Shown here: positions 9,420 to 18,678 of the stretch, piece after piece
How positions within the stretch are numbered: position 1 is the stretch's first letter
Layout: each line of letters starts with the position of its first letter
Assembly (NCBI GenBank): GCA_049671305.1
Contig: JBATUR010000035.1
Location: forward strand, 1-64,000
Reading direction: 5' to 3'
DNA: 64,000 nt
Origin: CADCTM01 sp049671305
Lineage (GTDB): Bacteria; Cyanobacteriota; Cyanobacteriia; Cyanobacteriales; Coleofasciculaceae
Made by a program: the position numbers and the translations under genes
The notes under the pieces: generated by a model
The model's input: the letters and a program-made list of their open reading frames with translations, nothing else
Databases searched by the model: none
Told to the model about the DNA's origin: nothing

Positions 9420-12400
9420 ATGCGACTAACCAATGACAACGATCAGCAACTACTAACCCTACTCCCTGCAGACATCAGCAGGGAGACGACAAAATTTTTG
9501 TTGAAAGCCAAGACACAGGTTATTCTCTTCTACCATGCTTCTACAAAAAAAATAGAGCAACTTGACCAGTGCCAAAAGGGTGATATTGATGATTTCTGGT
9601 GGCTAATTTTAGCTGCTGTGACTTACGCCAGTATGAGCAGCATCGCACAATTATCCAAACCGAGCAGTACCCCAGTTGTGGTCTTAATCATAATAGCGCT
9701 GTCTGTGGCAAAAAGCCAGTTGGGCGTAGGTGCAGAGGAACCGTCTCTTGCTGGCTTTAATCTTGATTTGGAGCCCAAGCCGAAAAACTTGGAGAATGTG
9801 GTTGGCGCCAATAAACCACATTGGCAAGTAACCGTAGCAGCAAAACGACAGTGGCTTCAAGCTACTGTGACCCAAAGGCAAGCCCAGGATGATATTGTTG
9901 GGGATGGCGTATTGATGAACAGCAAAGAATGCCCTTCTAACGACGCCGCCTTATTTGAAAATGAAGAGCAACTAAAAGCAATCTTCAAGCAAGTCAGTGT
10001 GGCTGTTGCTCAGGTTGGTTTAGATGGTCAGTTTCTCCAGGTAAACTCAAAGCTGTGTGAAATTACGGGCTATAGCCGTGAGGAATTATTGACAAAAACA
10101 ATTTTTCACTTTACACATCCAGATGATCAGGCTCTAGGTTGGCATTATCTACGCTTGGTGAAGAGCAAGAAACCGCTACCAAAACTAGAAAAGCGTTATA
10201 TTTGCCACAACGGTACTGTGATTTGGGTCAAAGTCAAAGTGTCTGTAGTACGCAATGCTCAAGACAAGCCCAAGTATTTTATCGGACAGATAGAAGAGAT
10301 TACTAAGCATAAACAAATACAAGCAGCATTACGGTGCTCTGAAGATCAGTGGAGATCTCTAACTGAAAAAGCCTCCGAAATTATTGGCATCCTCGACAGT
10401 AAGGGCATGATCAACTATGCTAGCCCTGCTTTTGGGCAACTGTTAGGATGTGAGCCAACAGACTTGGTTGGTCTAGATTTTTTAAAATTAATCCCCATAG
10501 AAGACAATTTAAAAGTGACTCAATTATTAACGGAAATGGTTCTTGAACCGCGCGGTGGGCTACTTGTAGAATTTCGCTTGTGCCATCAAAACGGTGACTG
10601 GCAAACCCTAAAAGCGATCGGTCAGTCTTTGGTAGATGAAGCAGGAGAGATTAAGATCATTGTTAATTCCAGCAAGATCATCGAACGAAAACAGTCACAA
10701 GCCGTTTTCGTAGAACAATTACACCTCTGCAACCTTGCTGCTGAAGTCGGCGTGGCGATCGCGGGCGGCGGCACTTTAGCCAACACTCTTTCCTGTTGTG
10801 CCCAAGCCATTAAAAAACAACTTAACGCCATTAGTACTACGATTTGGACATCAAACCCGGCACAACAGGTAAGTGCAGGTCAAATTTCTCCTCAAAACTC
10901 TGAGTTGCTCAACTTAGTCACTCAAAGTCGTCAACCTCAATCATTAATTCAGCAACAAGCACCTAGTTATCTTTCTGGCTATCCTTTGCTTGTGGAAGAC
11001 AAAGTAATTGGCGTATTAGAGGTGTTGAGCGATCGCGCTTTGAGTGCAGAAGTTAGTCATACTCTAAATTGGGCGGCAACAGCAATTGCGGTTGCCATTA
11101 ATCGCCACAATTCTAGCTCGGAACTCCTCAACCGAGGCGAAGCAGCAGTATTAGAAATCTCTAATCAAATCCGTAATTCTCTAGAACTTGATACCATCCT
11201 AGAAACAGCAGTGCAATCAATTGCCGGTGTATTGCCAATCGAGCGGTGCAACTTCTTGTGGTGTACAGAATCTGAATGGGAAATAGTTCAGGAAGCCAAA
11301 AAAGAGTGTTTGCCTAGTCATCTGGGTCGCTACAAAGCGTCAGAAATGGGTGAATTTGTGCAATGCCTGAATCAACAAATTATGCAAATCAATAGGGTTG
11401 ATGCCCTGCCAGATGCCATTTCTAGACAATTTTTTCAGGCACTTGGTTGCACTTCAATTTTGGCAATTCCCCTAAAAACTGAGGCGGGGAAAATGGGGGC
11501 GGTTATTTGTGGAAGTACCGCAGAGCGAGCTTGGGATACTCGCGAAATCGAACTGCTACAAATGATTATTAACCAATTAAAGTTAGCAATTAATCAAGCT
11601 GAACTTTATCAACAAGCCCAAATTACCGCCCAACTTGCCCAAGCGCAAGCTCATCAATTAGAACTAGCGCTCAAACAGTTACAGTCTACCCAAGCACGAC
11701 TCGTGCAAAGCGAAAAAATGTCTAGCTTGGGACAACTTGTAGCTGGCATTGCTCATGAAATTAATAATCCCGTCAACTTTATCCACGGAAATCTCGCCTA
11801 CGCCAGCGCTTACTTCTACGATATTCTCAGCCTTTTACAACTTTATCAAGAACATTACCCTGATCCGGCGCCGGCGGTTGTTGAGCAGTCTGAGATGATT
11901 AATCTCAATTTTATTGCCAAAGACTTGCCCAAACTGCTTAGTTCGATGCAACGGGGAACTGACCGCATTCGTTCAATTGTACTAAGTTTGCGGCACTTCT
12001 CTCGCTTGGATGAAGCTGATATGAAACAAGCTGACTTGCATGAAGGCATTGAAAGCACACTGTCAATTTTGCAACATCGCTTAAATTCAAAAGAGCAACT
12101 GTCTCAGATTCAAGTTTTTCGAGAGTATGGCAATTTGCCTGATGTCCAGTGTTATCCTGGACAGCTTAATCAGGTTTTTATGAACATTTTGAGTAATGCG
12201 ATCGAAGCCTTTCATCAGTCGGAAGTGGTACAAAATAATGCTAACTTGAGTGTTCAACCGACTCCGACAATTACCATTAGCACTAGCCTTTTGGAGGGAA
12301 ATGAATCTGATTTAAGTTTAGGCGGTTCGCCTTTATATCCACAACTAAAAACTCAAAATAGTCCCAGTGTATTAATCAAAATTGCTGATAATGGACCAGG

Positions 12401-12596
12401 TATGACTGAGTTAGTAAAGACACGATTATTTGATCCTTTTTTTACAACAAAACCTGTAGGACAAGGTATTGGTTTAGGATTATCAATCAGTTATCAAATT
12501 GTGGTAGAACATCACCTAGGAGTTCTAACTTGTCATTCTAAACCAGGTGAAGGAACTGAGTTTTGGATTGAGCTTCCCATTCAACAACTTAATTGA
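9420..12596 (+). CDS. Sensor histidine kinase, PAS-PAS-GAF-GAF-HisKA-HATPase
   Basis: 1058 residues; the start is supported by AGAGGA seven bases upstream. The first 180 residues match nothing I know and contain two hydrophobic stretches (about 60-75 and 85-103), possibly membrane segments. Then PAS about 185-300 (NSKLCEITGYSREELL), PAS about 307-425, GAF about 433-560, GAF about 578-730, a short coiled coil, HisKA with His779 in GIAHEINNP, and HATPase_c ending near 1055 (DNGPGM, GIGLGLSI). The kinase core is nearly the same as in the next two kinases, including the long loop ending LPKLLSSM and the LRHFSRLD motif. No response regulator is adjacent, so the phosphate acceptor is unknown. Confidence 0.9.
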   Translation: MRLTNDNDQQLLTLLPADISRETTKFLLKAKTQVILFYHASTKKIEQLDQCQKGDIDDFWWLILAAVTYASMSSIAQLSKPSSTPVVVLIIIALSVAKSQLGVGAEEPSLAGFNLDLEPKPKNLENVVGANKPHWQVTVAAKRQWLQATVTQRQAQDDIVGDGVLMNSKECPSNDAALFENEEQLKAIFKQVSVAVAQVGLDGQFLQVNSKLCEITGYSREELLTKTIFHFTHPDDQALGWHYLRLVKSKKPLPKLEKRYICHNGTVIWVKVKVSVVRNAQDKPKYFIGQIEEITKHKQIQAALRCSEDQWRSLTEKASEIIGILDSKGMINYASPAFGQLLGCEPTDLVGLDFLKLIPIEDNLKVTQLLTEMVLEPRGGLLVEFRLCHQNGDWQTLKAIGQSLVDEAGEIKIIVNSSKIIERKQSQAVFVEQLHLCNLAAEVGVAIAGGGTLANTLSCCAQAIKKQLNAISTTIWTSNPAQQVSAGQISPQNSELLNLVTQSRQPQSLIQQQAPSYLSGYPLLVEDKVIGVLEVLSDRALSAEVSHTLNWAATAIAVAINRHNSSSELLNRGEAAVLEISNQIRNSLELDTILETAVQSIAGVLPIERCNFLWCTESEWEIVQEAKKECLPSHLGRYKASEMGEFVQCLNQQIMQINRVDALPDAISRQFFQALGCTSILAIPLKTEAGKMGAVICGSTAERAWDTREIELLQMIINQLKLAINQAELYQQAQITAQLAQAQAHQLELALKQLQSTQARLVQSEKMSSLGQLVAGIAHEINNPVNFIHGNLAYASAYFYDILSLLQLYQEHYPDPAPAVVEQSEMINLNFIAKDLPKLLSSMQRGTDRIRSIVLSLRHFSRLDEADMKQADLHEGIESTLSILQHRLNSKEQLSQIQVFREYGNLPDVQCYPGQLNQVFMNILSNAIEAFHQSEVVQNNANLSVQPTPTITISTSLLEGNESDLSLGGSPLYPQLKTQNSPSVLIKIADNGPGMTELVKTRLFDPFFTTKPVGQGIGLGLSISYQIVVEHHLGVLTCHSKPGEGTEFWIELPIQQLN

Positions 12597-13071
12597 GTAT
12601 CCAGTTGTTTTGTCCACAAATTGAGTGTTGACTCTAACTTTAAATAGCAGTGCTGGAGGTAGTCAAGCCCAAAACTGTCTTTTTAGCTAAATTTATAGCT
12701 CGAATTTGAAATTAGTTTTTTCTGTACAACTATTGAAAGTAATAATTGACCTTTACAATGCGAGATATTTGTAGTTATAACTCTCATTTAGGTGATGCAG
12801 ATTTCAGGTGCTTACAATACCCAGAAACTTAGTACGAGGTACTTTAGGAACTTGAGATGCCCTAGCGGTTAAAATATATATTAATTTTTAATATTTTTCA
12901 GCAATTATTGTATTGCATATTGCAGAATTAAAGAAGAATAACAGTGTTTATCGTAAAAATTATTATCCTTTCTAGGCAGTATATAAATGAGAGTGTTTTT
13001 TTACAATAAGCTGATATAACAGAGTTAATCTTGTGGGGCTAGTTAATTAACTATCTTGAAAAAATATAACT
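12597..13071. other. Intergenic region between two kinase genes
   Basis: 475 AT-rich bases. A small palindrome AGTAC-GAG-GTACT lies at 12831-12843. No ORF or clear promoter is seen; both flanking genes are on the plus strand. Confidence 0.4.
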
Positions 13072-14628
13072 ATGAATAGCTTTTATAAATCTTCTCAATG
13101 GCTAAAAAATTTATTCCACTGGCAATTACTACCAATTATTACTTTAAACGCCTATTGTGAGCCAGAAAAAATGATTACTACACAAGAAATTAATTTAGCC
13201 GTTATTAAAATTAGTGGACGACAGATGATGCTCTGTCAACGATCAGCATTGACAGCGTTGAGATTAGTTACCACTGCTAATAAATTAGAACAAAATAAAT
13301 TAATTGAGGAACTTTTAGCTGCTATTGATTTGATGGAAAGGTCACATTCTGACCTAATTAATAATAACGTAAAAACGCAGCCTTCTGAAGCAGTTTTGGC
13401 AATTTATTTTAATGCACCACTCTATCTAGACTGCCAAATTCAGGAGTATATTGCCCAAGTCAGGGCTTTAGCATGGCAAGCCAAATCTGCTTCCAACTTA
13501 ACTTTAGAAAATCCTCATCTCCAAGCAATTCTTAAGTCAGAAACTGGGCTGAATGAAGCATTAGAAGTGTTAGTAAATCAGTATCAAAAAGAAAGTGAGG
13601 CGGTAGTACAATATCTAGAAAAACAACAAGTTGAAATTAACTATAAAAGCTGTGCTTCTGCCGCTGCGGCTTATGTTTATGCCCAACAGCGAGAGCAATC
13701 TTTGCAAGATTTACGAGGAATGCAGGCGCAGTTAATTCAGATGGAAAAACTCGCTAGTATTGGACAGATGCTTGCAGGTATTGCCCATGAAATCAATAAT
13801 CCTGTCAGTTTTATTTATGGTAATTTGTGTTACGCCAGTGACTATATCCAAGATTTACTAGAATTAGTCAATATTTATCAGAAATATTATCAAGAACCCA
13901 TCCCAATTGTACAAGCTAAAATTAAAGAGATTGATTTAGATTTTTTGCAACAAGACTTGCCGAAAGTGCTGAATTCAATGGAAGTTGGCGCTGATCGTGT
14001 TCGTCAAATAGTGATTTCACTACGCAATTTTTCTCGCCAAGATCAAATTTTTTTACAATCAGTTGATCTCCATGAAGGCATTGATAATACACTACTAATT
14101 TTACAAAATAGTTTAAAAGTGCGTTGTCATCGTCCGGCAATCAAAGTTATTAAAGAATACGGCGATTTGCCAACACTTGAATGTTGTCCTGGACAACTTA
14201 ATCAGGTTTTTATGAATCTTTTAAGTAATGCCATTGATGCCATCAATGATTTAGGTGAATATGAGGGTTGCATTACTATTCGTACTGCTGTGAATGCTGA
14301 TTATTCTGGGATTATTATTCAAATAGCTGATAATGGATATGGCATGACACCAGAAACTCAGTCACAATTGTTTACGCCATTTTTCACGACGAAGCCTCTT
14401 GGTAAAGGCACAGGTTTAGGACTATCAATTAGTCGTCAAATTATTGTAGAAATTCATGGAGGCAGCTTAGAGTGTACTTCTGAACTTGGGCAAGGAACAA
14501 GGTTTCAAATTGAAATTCCTCTGCAACCAATTCATAAAAACTCGTTGCCACTAACCACAAATCACGTATCTAAAAATGAATCAGAGCCAACACCTGTCTG
14601 CCTGTCTCAGTTTTCAACTTTAACTTAA
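13072..14628 (+). CDS. Histidine kinase with PilJ-like N-terminal sensor
   Basis: 518 residues. Residues about 40-190 resemble the type IV pilus methyl-accepting chemotaxis (PilJ) N-terminal domain, recognisable from SGRQMMLCQRSALTAL, the downstream leucine-rich helix and the LNEALEVLVNQYQKES segment. HisKA follows with His239 in GIAHEINNP, then HATPase_c (DNGYGM, GTGLGLSI). PilJ modules are helical-bundle ligand sensors. No transmembrane segment is obvious apart from a weak stretch near residues 15-28, so it may be cytoplasmic. The start could instead be the ATG at 13171, just before the PilJ region. It converges with the next kinase, 11 bases apart. Confidence 0.85.
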   Translation: MNSFYKSSQWLKNLFHWQLLPIITLNAYCEPEKMITTQEINLAVIKISGRQMMLCQRSALTALRLVTTANKLEQNKLIEELLAAIDLMERSHSDLINNNVKTQPSEAVLAIYFNAPLYLDCQIQEYIAQVRALAWQAKSASNLTLENPHLQAILKSETGLNEALEVLVNQYQKESEAVVQYLEKQQVEINYKSCASAAAAYVYAQQREQSLQDLRGMQAQLIQMEKLASIGQMLAGIAHEINNPVSFIYGNLCYASDYIQDLLELVNIYQKYYQEPIPIVQAKIKEIDLDFLQQDLPKVLNSMEVGADRVRQIVISLRNFSRQDQIFLQSVDLHEGIDNTLLILQNSLKVRCHRPAIKVIKEYGDLPTLECCPGQLNQVFMNLLSNAIDAINDLGEYEGCITIRTAVNADYSGIIIQIADNGYGMTPETQSQLFTPFFTTKPLGKGTGLGLSISRQIIVEIHGGSLECTSELGQGTRFQIEIPLQPIHKNSLPLTTNHVSKNESEPTPVCLSQFSTLT

Positions 14629-14639
14629 GTTTAATTCCT

Positions 14640-17495
14640 TCAGTTTAGGGCAACGGAGGCGGAAGAATTAGTTTTTTTTGTAAGGTTATGTTGTATCGGA
14701 ATTTCTATGGAAAACTCGGTGCCTTTTCCTAATTCTGACTCGCAGCACAGCAGTCCTTTATGTTTTTCGACAACAATTTGATAGCTGATTGATAGTCCTA
14801 AACCTGTACCTTTACCAATTGGTTTGGTTGTAAAAAATGGATCAAAAAGTTGTCCTCTTGCTTCTTCTGTAATCCCAGAACCATTATCAATAATTTTTAT
14901 AGTAGCAAGATTATCTTGAACTTTAGTACTAATCCAAATGGTGGGCGCGAATTTATTTTGAATAGTTGCCGTCTTATATGGTATTTCTTCTAAGGCATCA
15001 ATAGCATTACCTAAAAGATTCATAAAAACTTGATTGAGCTGAGAAGGATGACACTCAACTGGCTGTAATTCGCCATATTCTTTAATTAATTTAATCGCAG
15101 GACGATCGCTATTTGCTTTGAGTCGATGATGTAAAATTAATAACGTACTCTCAATTCCTTCGTGCAAATCTACAGCTTGCATTTTGCCTTGGTCAAGGCG
15201 AGAAAAGTTCCGCAAACTAGTTACTAAATGGCGAATTCTTTCAGCGCCATGTTCCATAGAAGACAGCACTTTTGGCAAATCTTCCATCAAAAATTCCAGC
15301 TCAACTCCTGAAGAATGCTGTTTAATTTCTGCAACCGGATTAGGATAATGGATTCGATAAAGACGTACCAATTTTAGTAAGTCATTAATATATTCGTTGG
15401 CGTAGTGTAAGTTTCCGTAAATGAAACTGGTCGGATTATTGATTTCGTGAGCAATGCCTGCTACAAGTGTGCCTAATGTAGACATTTTTTCAGTTTGTAC
15501 TAACTGAGTTTGGTACGAATGTAAATCATGTAATGCTGTCTTAAGTTGTTCTGCTTGTGCGGTGGCAAAGTCGGCAGTGATACGACTTTGAGCATAAAGT
15601 TCTGCTTGATCAATTGCGATCGCTAATTGGTCAACCACAGCACCAATTAACTCTACTTCTTGATTATCCCAAGGACGGTATTCTTGAAAGTGTTCACAAA
15701 CAATTACACCTGTATGATGAGAACGAGTTTGTACTGGTGCAACCAACAGCGTTTTTAGTCCTAAATCTAACAAATTAGAACGACTTTTTGCCTCAAGTTG
15801 TACATCTGTCGCAACATCATCGACACGCAAAAAATCTTGCTTTCCCACAGGTTCGTCTAAGGTTTTTACCTGTTCTACAGTATTAGCATATAACTGATCC
15901 GGCAGCGAATTGCAGCAAGCTTGATGGATTAATTGATAATAAGGAGATGCGGCTTGATCATGATACCAAAAGAACTGACAACGATCAATTTGCAGCAAAC
16001 TACGAATTTCTTGAACCGCTGTTCCTAAAATTTCATCAAGTTCTAGAGAACTTCTAATTTGGCTAGAAAGACGACGTTTTAGCAACTCTTCTTTAGCTTG
16101 CAATTCTCGAAATCTTACTTCTGATTGCAACAGTTGGTCTTGTGTTTTTTGCAACCTAGCATTGGTTTCCACCAATTCTGCCATTGCCGCTTCAACTTCA
16201 CGAGACTTTTGCTCCAACTGGCAGCTATATTGAATCGACTGAGACACCTCCCCCAACATATCAAAAACGACTGGGGAAACTTGATCTTTGAGTTCTTCCA
16301 ACCCTAACCAAGGCTGAGGTTTAATCGGTTTTGGACTAGTATAAACAACTTCAAATTGACCATTGTCCAACATTTTGCCGATGCGACAATGTTTCCAAAG
16401 ATGGTTGTTTTGTTCAACAATAATTTTACCGCCAGGAGCCTCAAAAGTCTGTCCATAAGCGGCTTCTCGTACTAATTCCTCATCAAAAGAACCTGCTTTT
16501 TCAACTGCTTGTTTCCACAGATAAACTTGACTATAAGCTGCTTCAATAGTGTCACAAGTAACACGCTCTTTGCCATAGAAATCCTGAAAATTCTTGACAA
16601 AAGTACGATTATTGGGTGTATCAATACTTTGAAAATAGCTCCAACTGGCATAATGACCTGTCGCAATGCCGCCACCAGTCCGTCGCAGTTCTTCTTCTGT
16701 AATACTAATTGCCATAATCGGAATATCATCCGGTGCAATTCCTGCCTCTCTATACTGTTGGTAAAATGCCAGATTACTATCACCATTTATAGTATTAAAA
16801 ACCACATCCGGTTGGGCTTGCTTAATTCTTGTGATTGCTTCACCAAAATGGGTTGTTCCTAAAGGTAAATACTCTTCTCCAACTAATATCCCATTATTAC
16901 ATTTAAGTTGCGATTTAATTAGCTTGTTGGATGTGCGAGGAAAAACGTAATCAGAACCCAACAAATAAAAACGTTTGCCTTTATTTTGCAGTAACCAATC
17001 AACAGCAGGTCCTACTTGTTGATTGGGACACATCCCTGTATAAAAAACGTGTGGTGAGCATTCTAATCCTTCATACTCAACCGGATACCACATCAAGGCG
17101 TTAAATTCTTCCAAAACTGGCAAAACTGCTTTGCGACTAGCAGAAGTCCAACCACCAAAAATTGTTGCTACTTTGTCTTTTTCGAGCAGTAACTTGGCTT
17201 TGAGAGCGAACATTGTAGGCTCAGATGCACCATCTTCAACTATAGGTTGGATAATTCTACCTAAAACGCCGCCCGCCGCGTTAATTTCAGCAATTGCCAT
17301 CAGTTCGGCATCTTTTAGAGAGGCTTCACTAATTGCCATTGTTCCACTCAAAGAGTGCAAAATTCCGACAGGAATAGTAAAATCATTATTAAGATCCCAA
17401 CGGCTTTCTTGATTTATCACTGACTGTCCCCGAAACACGTTCATTTTTGCAGCGCACATCAGCTTTTTTTTACTAGCGATAAACCCAAGAAGCAT
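14640..17495 (-). CDS. Histidine kinase with UrtA-like substrate-binding sensor and GAF domain
   Basis: 951 residues. Residues about 38-410 closely resemble the urea ABC-transporter binding protein UrtA (Peripla_BP_5): VGILHSLSGTMAISE, FGGWTSASRKAVLPV, LLGSDYVFPRT and NGDSNLAFYQQY. A coiled coil follows, then GAF about 480-640, HisKA with His683 in GIAHEINNP and HATPase_c (DNGSGI, GTGLGLSI). No cleavable signal peptide or membrane segment precedes the binding domain, so it should sense a cytoplasmic ligand, plausibly urea, a short amide or a branched amino acid. It is divergent from the carbonic anhydrase gene across 380 bases. A short GGAAG lies just before the start; ATG at 17444 is an alternative. 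Confidence 0.9.
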   Translation of the reverse strand: MLLGFIASKKKLMCAAKMNVFRGQSVINQESRWDLNNDFTIPVGILHSLSGTMAISEASLKDAELMAIAEINAAGGVLGRIIQPIVEDGASEPTMFALKAKLLLEKDKVATIFGGWTSASRKAVLPVLEEFNALMWYPVEYEGLECSPHVFYTGMCPNQQVGPAVDWLLQNKGKRFYLLGSDYVFPRTSNKLIKSQLKCNNGILVGEEYLPLGTTHFGEAITRIKQAQPDVVFNTINGDSNLAFYQQYREAGIAPDDIPIMAISITEEELRRTGGGIATGHYASWSYFQSIDTPNNRTFVKNFQDFYGKERVTCDTIEAAYSQVYLWKQAVEKAGSFDEELVREAAYGQTFEAPGGKIIVEQNNHLWKHCRIGKMLDNGQFEVVYTSPKPIKPQPWLGLEELKDQVSPVVFDMLGEVSQSIQYSCQLEQKSREVEAAMAELVETNARLQKTQDQLLQSEVRFRELQAKEELLKRRLSSQIRSSLELDEILGTAVQEIRSLLQIDRCQFFWYHDQAASPYYQLIHQACCNSLPDQLYANTVEQVKTLDEPVGKQDFLRVDDVATDVQLEAKSRSNLLDLGLKTLLVAPVQTRSHHTGVIVCEHFQEYRPWDNQEVELIGAVVDQLAIAIDQAELYAQSRITADFATAQAEQLKTALHDLHSYQTQLVQTEKMSTLGTLVAGIAHEINNPTSFIYGNLHYANEYINDLLKLVRLYRIHYPNPVAEIKQHSSGVELEFLMEDLPKVLSSMEHGAERIRHLVTSLRNFSRLDQGKMQAVDLHEGIESTLLILHHRLKANSDRPAIKLIKEYGELQPVECHPSQLNQVFMNLLGNAIDALEEIPYKTATIQNKFAPTIWISTKVQDNLATIKIIDNGSGITEEARGQLFDPFFTTKPIGKGTGLGLSISYQIVVEKHKGLLCCESELGKGTEFSIEIPIQHNLTKKTNSSASVALN

Positions 17496-17875
17496 CGCTT
17501 CCCATTACGCAACTAATTTTAGACTAATGTAGATGCAGTTTCTTTCCCTTTTGTCAAGATTAGTGACGATGAAGACTTAATAAAGTTCAGTCGTAATCAA
17601 GACTTGCTTCTTAGGATGAACAGGTAAACTTTAACCGGATGTTAACTTAACACGAAAACAAAAATTGTATTGATATTTACGCTTAATCAAATCTTTTTGT
17701 GGGATCAGATCAAATAGTCTCAAAAACTCAATCCCAATTTTGCCTCAATAGGTATTTAGATCATCATCTAGCTCTCTTGTGGCAATGCCGACGAATTTAA
17801 GCAAAAATATTTTGTCCGATCATCCCGTAGACGTGTAAAAATTATGTCCTGATCCTAAACGGAAAATATGAGCTA
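17496..17875. other. Divergent intergenic region, UrtA-like kinase / ccaA
   Basis: 380 AT-rich bases with promoters expected on both strands. No NtcA-type GTA-N8-TAC box was found. A two-codon ORF (ATG AGC TAA, 17868-17876) overlaps the ccaA start as TAATG. Confidence 0.45.
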
Positions 17876-18565
17876 ATGAAGCGGTTGATTCAAGGGCTGC
17901 ACGAATTTCAGACCAATTACTTTAGTACCCACCGGGAACTATTTGAGCTACTTTCTCAGGGACAACATCCCAGAATTCTCTTCATTACCTGCTCTGACTC
18001 GCGGGTTGACCCAAACCTGATTACTCAAGCAGGACCTGGTGAGATGTTTATTATCCGCAATGCAGGTAATATCATTCCAGCCTACGGAGCAACTGATGGT
18101 GGTGAAGGCGCAAGCGTTGAGTATGCTGTTCATGCTTTAGGCATTCAAGAAATCATCGTCTGCGGTCACTCTCATTGTGGAGCTATGAAGGGACTACTGC
18201 AAATTGGTAAGTTAGAAGAAGAAATGCCGGCGGTTTATGCATGGCTCAAGCACGCAGAAGCAACACGTCGCACCATTAAAGAACATTATCAAAATTATGA
18301 GGGAGAATCTCTGCTAAATGCAACCATCGAAGAAAACGTTCTTACCCAACTAGAAAACCTACGCACCTACCCAGTAATCCACTCACGACTCAAAACCAAT
18401 GAAATGCAACTTCATGGCTGGGTTTATCAAATTGAAACAGGAGATGTTTTGGAATACAGTACAGCATTAGGTCAATTTGTACCACCTCAAACCCAATTTT
18501 CTAGAGCTGCTTGGATTACTCCTGAGCAACAAGAAAGAATTTATAAAGGCTCTGATAAATATTAA
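17876..18565 (+). CDS. ccaA: Beta-class carbonic anhydrase, CcaA/IcfA type
   Basis: 229 residues. It interconverts CO2 and bicarbonate; cyanobacterial CcaA works inside the carboxysome. Zinc ligands are visible: Cys39 in CSDSRVDPN, then His98 and Cys101 in GHSHCGAMKG, with the Asp41/Arg43 dyad. The N-terminal 100 residues align without gaps with Synechocystis CcaA as I remember it, including the position of Cys39. The C-terminus stops soon after the catalytic domain, whereas the Synechocystis protein has a longer tail of roughly 270 residues in total, linked to carboxysome recruitment. The carboxysomal location is therefore inferred, not shown. A hairpin terminator separates it from the convergent sdhA. 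Confidence 0.88.
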   Translation: MKRLIQGLHEFQTNYFSTHRELFELLSQGQHPRILFITCSDSRVDPNLITQAGPGEMFIIRNAGNIIPAYGATDGGEGASVEYAVHALGIQEIIVCGHSHCGAMKGLLQIGKLEEEMPAVYAWLKHAEATRRTIKEHYQNYEGESLLNATIEENVLTQLENLRTYPVIHSRLKTNEMQLHGWVYQIETGDVLEYSTALGQFVPPQTQFSRAAWITPEQQERIYKGSDKY

Positions 18566-18616
18566 TTGTCTTAAAAGTCGGGTAATAAATGCTTTTAAAT
18601 CAAGAGATATCCGCAA

Positions 18617-18636
18617 CCCCCCTGATGTTAGGGGGG
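18617..18636 (+). terminator. Terminator between convergent ccaA and sdhA
   Basis: Stem CCCCCCT / AGGGGGG with a six-base loop, 51 bases after the ccaA stop. The following sequence is only mildly T-rich. Confidence 0.6.
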
Positions 18637-18678
18637 CTAAGATTTTGTAATTACTACTGTTTGAAATAGGAATATTTA

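Noticed and set aside
17496..17875. NtcA box controlling the UrtA-like kinase
   Set aside because: No GTA-N8-TAC sequence with a correctly spaced -10 was found.
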